From Egerieenecus sp048201975 (GTDB lineage: Bacteria; Bacillota; Clostridia; Christensenellales; Aristaeellaceae), in contig DBFBGQ010000127.1 of assembly GCA_048201975.1 (NCBI GenBank), positions 1 through 31,699 of the forward strand: a stretch of 31,699 nt of DNA. The letters run 5' to 3'. The notes under the pieces are model-generated. The model searched no databases and was not told where the DNA came from. It saw nothing but the letters and a program-made list of their open reading frames with translations. Both the position numbers and the translations under genes were made by a program. Position 1 is the first letter of the stretch. Each line of letters starts with the position of its first letter. This document shows, piece after piece, positions 16,504-24,196 of the stretch.

Positions 16504-17724
16504 ATGAGCAAGCTGCAGCTGGGCGTGTTTTTCGGTAGCAGAAGTTGCGAAAGAGAAGTTTCCATCATTAGCGCGCTACAGATGATGAACCACGTGGACA
16601 CGGAAAAGTACGACGTGATCCCGGTGTATATCAGCCAGGATGGAACCTGGTACACGGGCCCGGCGCTGCGGGAGCTGCGCACCTTCGTCCACTTTCAGCC
16701 CGACGCGCAGGGCGTGGAAAGCGTCAGCCTGGATCTGGCCAGCGGTTCGGGGGCGCTGCTGGCCTACCGGCCGGGAAAAGGCCTGTTTGCCCAGGCCAAG
16801 CTGGAGGTTGTGGCCCGGCTGGATGTGTGCTTCCTGGTGCTGCACGGTCTGCACGGGGAGGACGGCTCGCTCCAGGGCCTGTTGGAAATGGCGAACCTGC
16901 CCTATACCTCCACGGGAGTGGTGGGCAGCGCCGTGGGTATGGACAAAATTGTTATGAAGCAGTTTTTCAAGGGGGCGGAGCTTCCCGTATTGCCTGGCTG
17001 CTGGTTCCTGCGCTCCGCCTTCGAGAAGGACGAGGCGGCTGTGGCGGAGCAGGTGGAAAGGGAGCTGGGCTATCCGGTCTTTGTAAAGCCGGCCAATCTG
17101 GGGTCCTCCATCGGCGTAAGCCGGGCGGACGACCGGGCCGGTCTGCTGGATTCCCTGGCGCTGGCCTTTGAGTACGACCGCCGGGTGCTGGTGGAGAAAG
17201 GTCTGGACCGCCCCATGGAGCTGAACTGCTCCGTGCTGGGCTGGGACGATCAGGTGGAGGCGTCTCCCATTGAAATGCCTCTGCGTCCGGAAGAGGACGA
17301 CCTGCTGAACTTCGAGGATAAATATCTCCGGGGAGCCGGCGCCTCCAAGGGCATGGCGTCCCTGAGCCGGGTGCTTCCCGCGCCCATTGGTGAGGAAATG
17401 ACCGCGGAGATCCAGGCCATGTCCTGCCGGATCTTCCGTATGCTGGACTGCAAGGGTGTGGTGCGCATCGACTACATGTTCGATCGGGCTACGGAGCAGG
17501 TGTTCATTACCGAGATCAATACGATTCCCGGTTCCCTGGCCTTTTACCTGTGGGAGGCCAAGGGCGTGAAATACCCGGCGCTGATTGACCGCATGGTGGA
17601 TTGCGCCCGACGCGCCCACGAGGAAAAGAACAGCCGCAACTATGCCTTCACCTCGGATATTCTTAAGAGCTACGCCGGGGGGACCAAGGGCGCCAAGGGC
17701 GCCAAAGGCAGCAAACGCACGTAA
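16504..17724 (+). CDS. ddl: D-alanine–D-alanine ligase
   Basis: This 406-residue ATP-grasp enzyme makes D-Ala-D-Ala for peptidoglycan. Motifs in order are VFFGSRSCEREVSIISAL (8–25, with the family Glu and Ser of the N-domain), LHGLHGEDGSLQGLLE, MDKIVMKQFF, FVKPANLGSSIGVSRA, VLVEKGLD, the loop FEDKYLRGAGASKGMASLSR, VVRIDYMFD and FITEINTIPGS. The length exceeds typical Ddl (about 310–370) and the end carries a Lys/Gly/Ala-rich tail coded by a 9-bp tandem repeat. No vanH- or vanX-like neighbours exist, so a resistance ligase is unlikely. AGGAGG lies about ten bases before the ATG. The gene follows the MurF-like gene and precedes a small membrane protein gene by 15 bp. Confidence 0.94.
   Translation: MSKLQLGVFFGSRSCEREVSIISALQMMNHVDTEKYDVIPVYISQDGTWYTGPALRELRTFVHFQPDAQGVESVSLDLASGSGALLAYRPGKGLFAQAKLEVVARLDVCFLVLHGLHGEDGSLQGLLEMANLPYTSTGVVGSAVGMDKIVMKQFFKGAELPVLPGCWFLRSAFEKDEAAVAEQVERELGYPVFVKPANLGSSIGVSRADDRAGLLDSLALAFEYDRRVLVEKGLDRPMELNCSVLGWDDQVEASPIEMPLRPEEDDLLNFEDKYLRGAGASKGMASLSRVLPAPIGEEMTAEIQAMSCRIFRMLDCKGVVRIDYMFDRATEQVFITEINTIPGSLAFYLWEAKGVKYPALIDRMVDCARRAHEEKNSRNYAFTSDILKSYAGGTKGAKGAKGSKRT
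17686..17712 (+). repeat. Three tandem 9-bp units in the 3' end of ddl
   Basis: Units AAGGGCGCC, AAGGGCGCC and AAAGGCAGC code for KGA-KGA-KGS, giving a basic, flexible C-terminal tail (TKGAKGAKGSKRT). Units 1 and 2 are identical; unit 3 differs at two positions. Such repeats can change length by slippage without breaking the frame. Confidence 0.8.
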
Positions 17725-17739
17725 GAAAGAGGGTAGCAT

Positions 17740-18297
17740 ATGCAGAGACGGAATAACGGACAGCAATACTATGCGGCTCCGGCGTACAGCAATCAGCCGC
17801 AGGAATGGGAGCAGGAGCAGCCCGTTTACGAGGCCCGCCCCATGGACCAGCCGGATGATCCTTATGCGGAATATCCCTATGAGGAGCTGCCGGAGGAGCC
17901 CTATGCGGAGGAGGTCCCGGAGGAGCCGGAGGTGATGGCCACCAACGGCACGGTGAAGCTCACCTGCACCCTGGCGGCCTTTTGCAGCCTGCTGGCGCTG
18001 TTTTTCGCCTTTGCGGACAAGCGGAGCCGGGCCATCCGCCATTTTGCGGTCCAGTCCCTGGGCATTGCGGGGGTGCACATCATGGGCGCGGCGGCGCTGG
18101 TGCTCATCGGCGCGCTGCTGGGGGCGATCCCCTTTATCGGCTTCCTGATCTCCATCCTGTGCTGGCTGCTGTATGCGGCGCTGCTTATTGTGTGCGTGGC
18201 GCTGCGTGTGCGGCTGATGCTGGCAGCTTATCAGGGCGTGCGGTTCGTACTGCCGGTGATTGGGGAACAGCTGGCGTCCATGTTCGGCAGGCGCTAA
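17740..18297 (+). CDS. Small DUF4870-like membrane protein with an acidic N-terminal tail
   Basis: This 185-residue protein has a hydrophilic N-terminal part (1–70) that becomes rich in Pro, Glu and Tyr (PYAEYPYEELPEEPYAEEV, 41–59) and three predicted helices at about 73–91, 105–128 and 131–157. The sequence DKRSRAIRHFAVQSL between helices 1 and 2 resembles the F-x-R-x-HA-x-Q-x-L pattern of DUF4870/Tic20-like small membrane proteins, whose function is not known. There is no signal peptide. The ribosome binding site is AAAGAGGG, six bases before the ATG. It lies in a run of cell-envelope and isoprenoid genes and is probably co-transcribed with ddl. Family assignment is by pattern only. Confidence 0.72.
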   Translation: MQRRNNGQQYYAAPAYSNQPQEWEQEQPVYEARPMDQPDDPYAEYPYEELPEEPYAEEVPEEPEVMATNGTVKLTCTLAAFCSLLALFFAFADKRSRAIRHFAVQSLGIAGVHIMGAAALVLIGALLGAIPFIGFLISILCWLLYAALLIVCVALRVRLMLAAYQGVRFVLPVIGEQLASMFGRR

Positions 18298-18340
18298 AGG
18301 AGGCGCATAGAACACGCCGGCGGAAGGGGGGCGTCCATGG

Positions 18341-20209
18341 GTGCATCTGGATGAACTGAAGGGACCGCAGGATCTGCGTGGGCTTTCGGAGACGGAGCTG
18401 ACCGAGCTTGCGGCGGAAATACGCCAGGAAATTATTGATACGGTGGCGCACCGGGGGGGACACTTGGCCTCCAACCTGGGGGTGGTGGAGCTGACCCTGG
18501 CGATTCACCGGGTTTTTGACGTTCCCCGCGATCAGATCGTGTTTGACGTGGGGCATCAAAGCTATGTGCACAAGCTGCTCACCGGGCGTTATCCGACATT
18601 CCGCACCCTGCGCTCCTTTGGCGGGCTTTCCGGCTTTCCCAAGCGCAGCGAAAGCCCCTGCGACGCCTTTGAAACGGGGCACGCCTCCACGGCGATTTCC
18701 GCGGCCTTGGGCCTGGCCAGGGCCAGGGATTTCCAGGGTGGCAAGCACCATGTGATCGCCCTGGTGGGGGATGGCGCCCTCACCGGCGGCATGTGCTATG
18801 AGGCGCTGAACGACGCCGGGAACAGCAAGACCCGTTTGATCATCATCCTGAACGACAACGAGATGTCCATTGCCCCCAACGTGGGCGCGCTGAGCCAGTA
18901 CCTGACCAACCTGCGGGTGAGCAAGGGCTGGACCAGCACCAAAAAAGCGGTGGAGCAAGGCTTGGGGAGCATCCCGGTGGTGGGCCTGCCGCTGCGCCGG
19001 GTGGTGCTCTGGCTGAAAAACACGGTCAAGTCCATTTTCATGAGCGAGGGCTTCTTCGAGGCGCTGGGTTTTCATTATTTCGGGCCCATCAACGGCCACG
19101 ATATTCCCTCTTTGGAGCACATCCTGGAACAGGCCAAGGACTACGAGGAGCCCGTGGTGATCCATGTGCTCACCCAAAAGGGACACGGCTATGTGAAAGC
19201 CGAGGAGCGCCCGGAGATATTCCACGGCACGCCTCCCTTTTATGTGGAAAGCGGCGCAAAGCGCAAGGATTCCCCGCTGCCTTCCTTTGGCAAGGTAGCG
19301 GCGCGCACCCTGGTGGAGATGGCCCGGGAGAACCCGCGCATCGTCACCGTGACGGCCGCCATGCCCTCGGGCACAGGGTTGAGCCGCTTTCAGGGAGTTT
19401 TCCCGGACCGGATGATCGACGTGGGCATCGCGGAGGAGCATGCGGTGACCATGTGCGCTGGGATGGCCGCAGGGGGCATGCGCCCCTATTTTGCGGTGTA
19501 TGCTTCGTTCTTCCAGCGGGGCTACGATCAAATGATCCACGATGTATGCATGCAGAAGCTGCCCGTATGCTTCCTGCTGGACCGGGCTGGGCTGGTGGGC
19601 GAGGACGGAGCGACCCATCACGGGGTGTACGACCTGGCCTCCATGCTGCCCATTCCCGGCATGACGGTGCTGGCGCCCCGGGATATCCAGGAATTGGAGC
19701 ATATGGTGCGCTGGACGGAAGGCATGACCGGCCCCTGCGCCATCCGCTATGGCCGAAAGAGCGTGGATATGAGCGGCCAATATCCGTACAAAGGGTTCCA
19801 GCTGGGCAAGTGGGAGATGATGGAGGAGGGCGCGGACTGCGCGCTGCTGGCGGTGGGCTCCATGGTGTCCGAGGCGGTGGAGGTTCGGGAGCTGCTGGCG
19901 CGGCATCACATAGATGCGGCGGTGGTGAACTGCTCCACTGTGAAGCCCCTGGATGAGGAAATGCTGCGCAGCCTGGCCGGTATGCCCATGATTACCCTGG
20001 AGGAGCACGTGCTCACCGGAGGGTTCGGCGCGGAGGTATGCTCCTGGTGCGTGGGCGAGGAATGCCCTCCGCCGCTGCTGTCCTTTGGCATTGCGGACAC
20101 CTTTGTGCAGCACGGGGATCGGGAACAGCTGCTGAAATACCTGGGCTTGCAGCCCAAGCAGATGGCCCGGCGCATACGCGCCGCGCTGGAGGATCGAAAC
20201 AATGGCTGA
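18341..20209 (+). CDS. dxs: 1-deoxy-D-xylulose-5-phosphate synthase
   Basis: This 622-residue thiamine-diphosphate enzyme condenses pyruvate and glyceraldehyde 3-phosphate to DXP, the first step of the MEP isoprenoid pathway (and a precursor of thiamine and PLP). It shows HRGGHLASNLGVVELTLAIH (37–56), FDVGHQSYVHKLLTGR, the TPP motif GDGALTGGMCYEALND (143–158), VGIAEEHAVTMCAGMA with the catalytic Glu366, and DRAGLVGEDGATHHGVYDL. The length is standard. The start is a GTG at 18341, with GGAAGGGGGG nine bases upstream; an ATG four bases earlier is out of frame. The stop overlaps tlyA by eight bases, the usual Bacillota arrangement. Confidence 0.97.
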   Translation: MHLDELKGPQDLRGLSETELTELAAEIRQEIIDTVAHRGGHLASNLGVVELTLAIHRVFDVPRDQIVFDVGHQSYVHKLLTGRYPTFRTLRSFGGLSGFPKRSESPCDAFETGHASTAISAALGLARARDFQGGKHHVIALVGDGALTGGMCYEALNDAGNSKTRLIIILNDNEMSIAPNVGALSQYLTNLRVSKGWTSTKKAVEQGLGSIPVVGLPLRRVVLWLKNTVKSIFMSEGFFEALGFHYFGPINGHDIPSLEHILEQAKDYEEPVVIHVLTQKGHGYVKAEERPEIFHGTPPFYVESGAKRKDSPLPSFGKVAARTLVEMARENPRIVTVTAAMPSGTGLSRFQGVFPDRMIDVGIAEEHAVTMCAGMAAGGMRPYFAVYASFFQRGYDQMIHDVCMQKLPVCFLLDRAGLVGEDGATHHGVYDLASMLPIPGMTVLAPRDIQELEHMVRWTEGMTGPCAIRYGRKSVDMSGQYPYKGFQLGKWEMMEEGADCALLAVGSMVSEAVEVRELLARHHIDAAVVNCSTVKPLDEEMLRSLAGMPMITLEEHVLTGGFGAEVCSWCVGEECPPPLLSFGIADTFVQHGDREQLLKYLGLQPKQMARRIRAALEDRNNG

Positions 20210-21023
20210 AAAGGAACGGGCGGACGTGGCGCTGGTGAAGCGCGGCCTGTGTGAAAGCCGGGAGAAGGCGCAGGCGAACATTATGGCGGGGCTGGTGTAT
20301 ATCGGCCAGCGAAAGGTGCTTAAGGCGTCGGACCCCGTGAAGCCGGAGGACGAGCTGATCCTGCGGGGAAAGGCGAATCCCTTTGTGAGCCGCGGCGGAT
20401 GGAAGCTGGAAAAGGCCATCGCCGCCTTTGACAGCTCCGTGGCCGGGCGCGTTTGTCTGGATATTGGCGCGGCAGCGGGAGGCTTTACCGACGTTTTGCT
20501 GAAAAACGGCGCCGCCCACGTCTATGCCATCGACGTGGGATACGGGCAGTTTGACTGGGGGTTGCGCAACGATAGCCGGGTGACGCTCATGGAGCGCACC
20601 AACGCCCGCTACCTTACGGCGGACCAGTTCCCGCTGCACCCCACCATGGCGGTGATGGACGTTTCCTTTATTTCCATCAAGCTGATTCTGCCCGTGGCCG
20701 CGGCCATCATGGGGGAGCAGGGCTGCTTTTACACCCTGGTCAAGCCCCAGTTTGAGGCCGGGCGCGAGCGGGTGGGCAAGAAGGGCGTGGTACGCGACCC
20801 TCAGGCGCATGAGGATGTGCTGATGGACATCGTGCGCTTTGCCCCCACCTTTGGCTGGCAGGTGCATCAGATGGACTTTTCTCCCATCACGGGCCCGGAG
20901 GGGAATATCGAGTTCCTGGCGCATATTCTGCCCCGGACCGCGGGGCGCGGCGAGGTGACTGCCCCGGAAGTGGCGGCGCTAGTGGCCCGCGCCCATGACG
21001 CGCTAAAAAAGCACGGGGAATGA
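20202..21023 (+). CDS. tlyA: TlyA-family rRNA 2'-O-methyltransferase
   Basis: This 273-residue protein has an N-terminal S4 RNA-binding domain (about 5–60) and a C-terminal FtsJ/RrmJ-type SAM methyltransferase. The SAM motif LDIGAAAGGFTD lies at 86–97, and the catalytic tetrad of the family can be placed at Lys68 (SRGGWKLE), Asp153 (VMDVSFIS), Lys181 (LVKPQFEAG) and Glu237 (PEGNIEFL). TlyA methylates ribosomal RNA cytidines and affects capreomycin sensitivity in mycobacteria; it was formerly called hemolysin A, and the target here is not shown. The gene overlaps dxs by eight bases and is followed by nadK after 59 bp. Confidence 0.94.
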   Translation: MAEKERADVALVKRGLCESREKAQANIMAGLVYIGQRKVLKASDPVKPEDELILRGKANPFVSRGGWKLEKAIAAFDSSVAGRVCLDIGAAAGGFTDVLLKNGAAHVYAIDVGYGQFDWGLRNDSRVTLMERTNARYLTADQFPLHPTMAVMDVSFISIKLILPVAAAIMGEQGCFYTLVKPQFEAGRERVGKKGVVRDPQAHEDVLMDIVRFAPTFGWQVHQMDFSPITGPEGNIEFLAHILPRTAGRGEVTAPEVAALVARAHDALKKHGE

Positions 21024-21034
21024 ACGGTATTTGC

Positions 21035-21063
21035 TTGCATGATTATGCATGCTGTGTTATACT
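21035..21063 (+). promoter_or_regulatory. Candidate internal promoter for nadK–argR–recN
   Basis: TTGCAT (21035–21040) and TATACT (21058–21063) are 17 bases apart, and TG one base before the −10 makes an extended −10 element (TGTTATACT). The short AT-rich gap stands out from the GC-rich flanks. Transcription would start near 21070. Confidence 0.5.
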
Positions 21064-21082
21064 TTTGCTATTACGAGGAAGG

Positions 21083-21928
21083 ATGGAAACCGTGAAGCGG
21101 ATCGGCTTGATCGTTCATGGCGGACGTGCGGACGCGCCGGCCTATGCGCAGCGCGCGGTGGCGGCGCTGCAGGGCGCGGGGGCGCAGGTCTGGGCGGAGC
21201 GGGAGGTGGCGGAGAGGCTGGGCCTTTCCGCGCTGGAGGATGCCGTCAGCCTGGACGGGCTGCTTTCCCTGGGGGGAGACGGCACGCTGCTGCGGGCCGT
21301 GCAGCAGGCGGTCCGGCTGGACGCGCCGCTGATGGGCGTCAACCTGGGGCGCGTGGGCTTCCTTACCGAGACGGAGCCGGAGCGCCTGGAGGAGGCGGCC
21401 CGGGCGCTGGTGGAGGGGCGCTTCACCCTGGAGGAGCGGAATCTGCTCCGCGCCAGCCGTTTGCGCACGGGGGAAAGCTTTCTGGCCCTGAACGACGTGG
21501 TGGTTAGCCGGGGCGGGTATGCGCGGCTGATCAACCTGGATGCGTGGAGCGGGGAAGAGCTGGTGGGGCATTATATTGCCGACGGCCTGGTGGTGGCCAC
21601 TCCCACGGGTTCCACGGGGTATTCCCTTTCCGCGGGCGGGCCGGTGATCCATCCCGCTGTGGACTGCATGATTATCACGCCCATCTGCGCCCATTCCCTG
21701 CAGCACCGGCCGGTGGTGGTGCCCGGGGAGGAGCGGATCCGACTGGCGCTGGTGTGCGAGGAGGAAACGGCGGTGGTGCTCCAGGTGGACGGGCAGACAC
21801 GCTGCATGCTCCAGGGCGGGGAAACCATCCTGATTCATAAGGCGGAGGAAACGGTGCGCTTGGTGCGGCTTTCACCCGCGCGCTTTTTCCCGTTGGTGCG
21901 GGAGAAGCTCACGGAGTGGAGCCGGTAA
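21083..21928 (+). CDS. nadK: NAD kinase
   Basis: This 281-residue enzyme phosphorylates NAD to NADP in the cytoplasm. It has RIGLIVHGGR (6–15), the GGDGT motif in LLSLGGDGTLLRA (60–72), GVNLGRVGFLTE (85–96), LNDVVVSRG (136–144) and ATPTGSTGYSLSAGGP (172–187), all family hallmarks. The frame is open upstream to 21020, but the extra residues overlap the tlyA stop and lie across the promoter. The ATG at 21083 has GAGGAAGG directly before it with short spacing; a GTG at 21092 would have the same site nine bases away and gives the usual VKRIGLI start, so it is an equally good alternative. The gene is followed by argR after 35 bp. Confidence 0.95.
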   Translation: METVKRIGLIVHGGRADAPAYAQRAVAALQGAGAQVWAEREVAERLGLSALEDAVSLDGLLSLGGDGTLLRAVQQAVRLDAPLMGVNLGRVGFLTETEPERLEEAARALVEGRFTLEERNLLRASRLRTGESFLALNDVVVSRGGYARLINLDAWSGEELVGHYIADGLVVATPTGSTGYSLSAGGPVIHPAVDCMIITPICAHSLQHRPVVVPGEERIRLALVCEEETAVVLQVDGQTRCMLQGGETILIHKAEETVRLVRLSPARFFPLVREKLTEWSR

Positions 21929-21963
21929 GGCGCGCCTTTCCCCTAAGCGAAGGAGAGGCATGC

Positions 21964-22413
21964 ATGAAAACAGTCAGACAGGTTGCCATCCTGGATATTA
22001 TTGAAAGGCAGGACATTGAAACCCAGGAGGAATTGGCGGACGCGCTGCGCAAGCGCGGCATTGCCGTGACCCAGGCCACCGTTTCACGGGATATTAAGGA
22101 ATTGCGTTTATTGAAGGTGCTTTCCACCGGCGGCGTGTATAAATACGCCACCGCCGACAAGGCGGAGCATGGGCTGTCGGAACGCCTGATCCGCATGCTG
22201 ACGGATTCCGTGCTCTCCATCACCTCGGCCAACAACCTCATTGTGGTCAAGACGCTTGCGGGCAGCGCCAACGTGGCCGGGGAGGCCCTGGATAGCATGC
22301 GCTGGCCGGAGGTGCTGGGCACCCTGGCGGGAGACAACACCATCCTGATGATTATCCGCAGCAACGAGGAGGTGCCGGTGATCATCTCCCGCATACAGGA
22401 TCTGATGAAGTGA
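21964..22413 (+). CDS. argR: Arginine repressor ArgR/AhrC
   Basis: This 149-residue regulator has the standard length. The N-terminal winged helix (1–65) carries QEELADALRKRGIAVTQATV and SRDIKELRLLKV, the DNA-reading helix of ArgR. The C-terminal domain (about 75–149) forms the hexamer and binds arginine; the motif GTLAGDNTILMII (119–131) has Asn125 where many ArgR proteins have a second Asp (GDDT), while the first Asp124 is kept. In this family the protein represses arginine synthesis and activates catabolism when arginine is high. The ATG at 21964 has AGGAGAGG five bases upstream; the open frame from 21916 lacks such a site. The argR–recN order is conserved in Bacillota. No clear ARG box is visible near the gene. 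Confidence 0.96.
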   Translation: MKTVRQVAILDIIERQDIETQEELADALRKRGIAVTQATVSRDIKELRLLKVLSTGGVYKYATADKAEHGLSERLIRMLTDSVLSITSANNLIVVKTLAGSANVAGEALDSMRWPEVLGTLAGDNTILMIIRSNEEVPVIISRIQDLMK

Positions 22414-22426
22414 CGAAGGAGATACC

Positions 22427-24136
22427 ATGCTGCTGACACTGAGCATGCGCAATGTGGCGCTGATTGAGTCGCTGACGCTGGAGTTTCAGCGGGGACTCCA
22501 CGTGATGACCGGCGAGACCGGCGCGGGCAAGTCCATTGTGGTGGACGCGGTGAACCTGGTGCTGGGGGGCCGCGCCGACCGGGAGCTGATTCGCACGGGC
22601 ACGGAGAAGGCCTGGGTGGAAGCGGTGTTCGACGTGTCAGACTGCCCCAAGGCCCGGGAGCTGCTGGCTGCCCAGGGTCTGGAGGCGGAGGGCGGCGCGG
22701 CGGCGCTGTACCGGGAGATCGCCCGCAACGGGCGGAACCTGTGCCGCGTATGCGGCGTGACCATGCCCGTGGCCTTTTTGAAGGAGCTGGCGGCGTTGCT
22801 GATGGATGTGCACGGGCAGCATGAGCATCAGTTCCTGATGGAGCCCAAATATCACATGCAATTTCTGGACGCCTTTGGCGGGGCGGAGCATCAGGCGCTG
22901 CTGGCGCAGACGGCGCAGGCATATCAGGCGTTTATCGCCAATCATCGGGCATATGCCCGGCTGGTCAAGGAAAACGAACAAAAAAACCGCCGCCTGGAGG
23001 AGCTTCGGACCGATTTGGCGGCGATGAAAAAGGCGCGGCTTAAGCCTGGGGAGGAGGAAGCCCTGACCCGGGAACGGGACCGCCTGCGCCATGGGGAGCG
23101 GATCCGCGCGGCCCTGTCGGCGGCGGAGGGCGCGCTGAACGCCGGCGGCGAAGAGGGCGGCGTTGTTTCCGCGTGGCGGGGAGCAACGCACGCGCTGCAA
23201 GGCATTGCGGAGCTGTCGCCGGAATATCAGGCCATGCAGGAGCGCATGGAAAACCTGGGCTATGAAATTGAGGAGCTGGCCTACGACCTGAGCCGCCTGC
23301 GGGATGCCAACGAGTTTGACCCGCAGCGTGCGGAGGCGGTGGAGGACCGGCTGGACCTGATTCGCCGCTTGGAGCGTCGCTTCGGCCCCACGGTGGAAGA
23401 GGTGCTGGCGGCCCAGGAGCGCATGCAGGCGGAATTTGAACGCCTGGACGGCCTGGAGAGCCAGGTAGAGCGCATGGGCGCGGAGCACAAGCGGCTTCTG
23501 GCCGCCTACCGGCAGTGTGCCCGGGAGCTGACGCAGGCGCGCACGGAGCTGGCCCGCCGCTTTGAGGCGGCCATGATGGAGCAGCTACGGGATCTGGGCA
23601 TGGAAAAGACCGTGTTTCAGGTGGCCTTTGCGCCCCGGCCCGCCCGGCAGCCCATGCCCCAGAGCGATGGAGACGATGTGCTGGAGTTCATGATCTCGCC
23701 CAACCCCGGAGAACCGCTCAAACCCCTGTCGAAGATTGCCTCCGGCGGCGAGCTGAGCCGGTTGATGCTGGCTATCAAGAGCCTGGAAGCCGCCCAGGGC
23801 GGCGTGGGCACCATGGTCTTTGACGAGATTGACACGGGCATCAGCGGGCGCATGGCCCAGGTGGTGGCGGAGAAAATGGCCGCCATCGCCCGGCACAGGC
23901 AGGTGCTGTGCGTAACTCATCTGCCGCAGATTGCCGCCATGGCGGACCATCAGCTGCTGGTGGAGAAGCACCAGGAGGCGGAGCGCACCCATACCACCGT
24001 GCGCGCCCTGGATCACGCGGGCCGGGTATCCGAGCTGGCGAGGATGATAGGCGGCGCAGGGGACAGCGGCGAAAGCGCCCGCCGCCATGCGGAGAGCATG
24101 CTCCAGGAGGCGGAGCGGGCTCGAAAATCGTCCTGA
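22427..24136 (+). CDS. recN: DNA repair protein RecN
   Basis: This 569-residue SMC-like ATPase acts in double-strand-break repair. Residues 1–150 and about 430–569 are the two halves of the ATP-binding head, with Walker A GETGAGKS (29–36), the MDVHGQHEHQ motif typical of RecN, the signature SGGELSRLMLAIK (439–451), Walker B MVFDEIDTGISG (463–474) and VTHLPQIAAMAD. A coiled coil of about 170–400 lies between them. Length and motifs are normal. It starts 13 bp after argR with GAAGGAG as ribosome binding site. In Bacillus recN is followed by spoIVB and spo0A; here a sugar hydrolase gene follows. Confidence 0.96.
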   Translation: MLLTLSMRNVALIESLTLEFQRGLHVMTGETGAGKSIVVDAVNLVLGGRADRELIRTGTEKAWVEAVFDVSDCPKARELLAAQGLEAEGGAAALYREIARNGRNLCRVCGVTMPVAFLKELAALLMDVHGQHEHQFLMEPKYHMQFLDAFGGAEHQALLAQTAQAYQAFIANHRAYARLVKENEQKNRRLEELRTDLAAMKKARLKPGEEEALTRERDRLRHGERIRAALSAAEGALNAGGEEGGVVSAWRGATHALQGIAELSPEYQAMQERMENLGYEIEELAYDLSRLRDANEFDPQRAEAVEDRLDLIRRLERRFGPTVEEVLAAQERMQAEFERLDGLESQVERMGAEHKRLLAAYRQCARELTQARTELARRFEAAMMEQLRDLGMEKTVFQVAFAPRPARQPMPQSDGDDVLEFMISPNPGEPLKPLSKIASGGELSRLMLAIKSLEAAQGGVGTMVFDEIDTGISGRMAQVVAEKMAAIARHRQVLCVTHLPQIAAMADHQLLVEKHQEAERTHTTVRALDHAGRVSELARMIGGAGDSGESARRHAESMLQEAERARKSS

Positions 24137-24196
24137 ATTGCGATACCATGCGCCTGGCGCGGAGGGCTGCCGGCGCTTTGAAGGGGAGGAAACACC

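Noticed and set aside
14879..17724. MurF-like gene plus ddl as a vancomycin-resistance type cluster
   Set aside because: No vanH-like dehydrogenase, vanX-like dipeptidase or two-component system is present; ordinary peptidoglycan synthesis is the simpler reading.
18185..20419. 744-residue open frame on the minus strand across dxs
   Set aside because: The dxs motifs on the plus strand are complete; the reverse frame is a GC-driven shadow.
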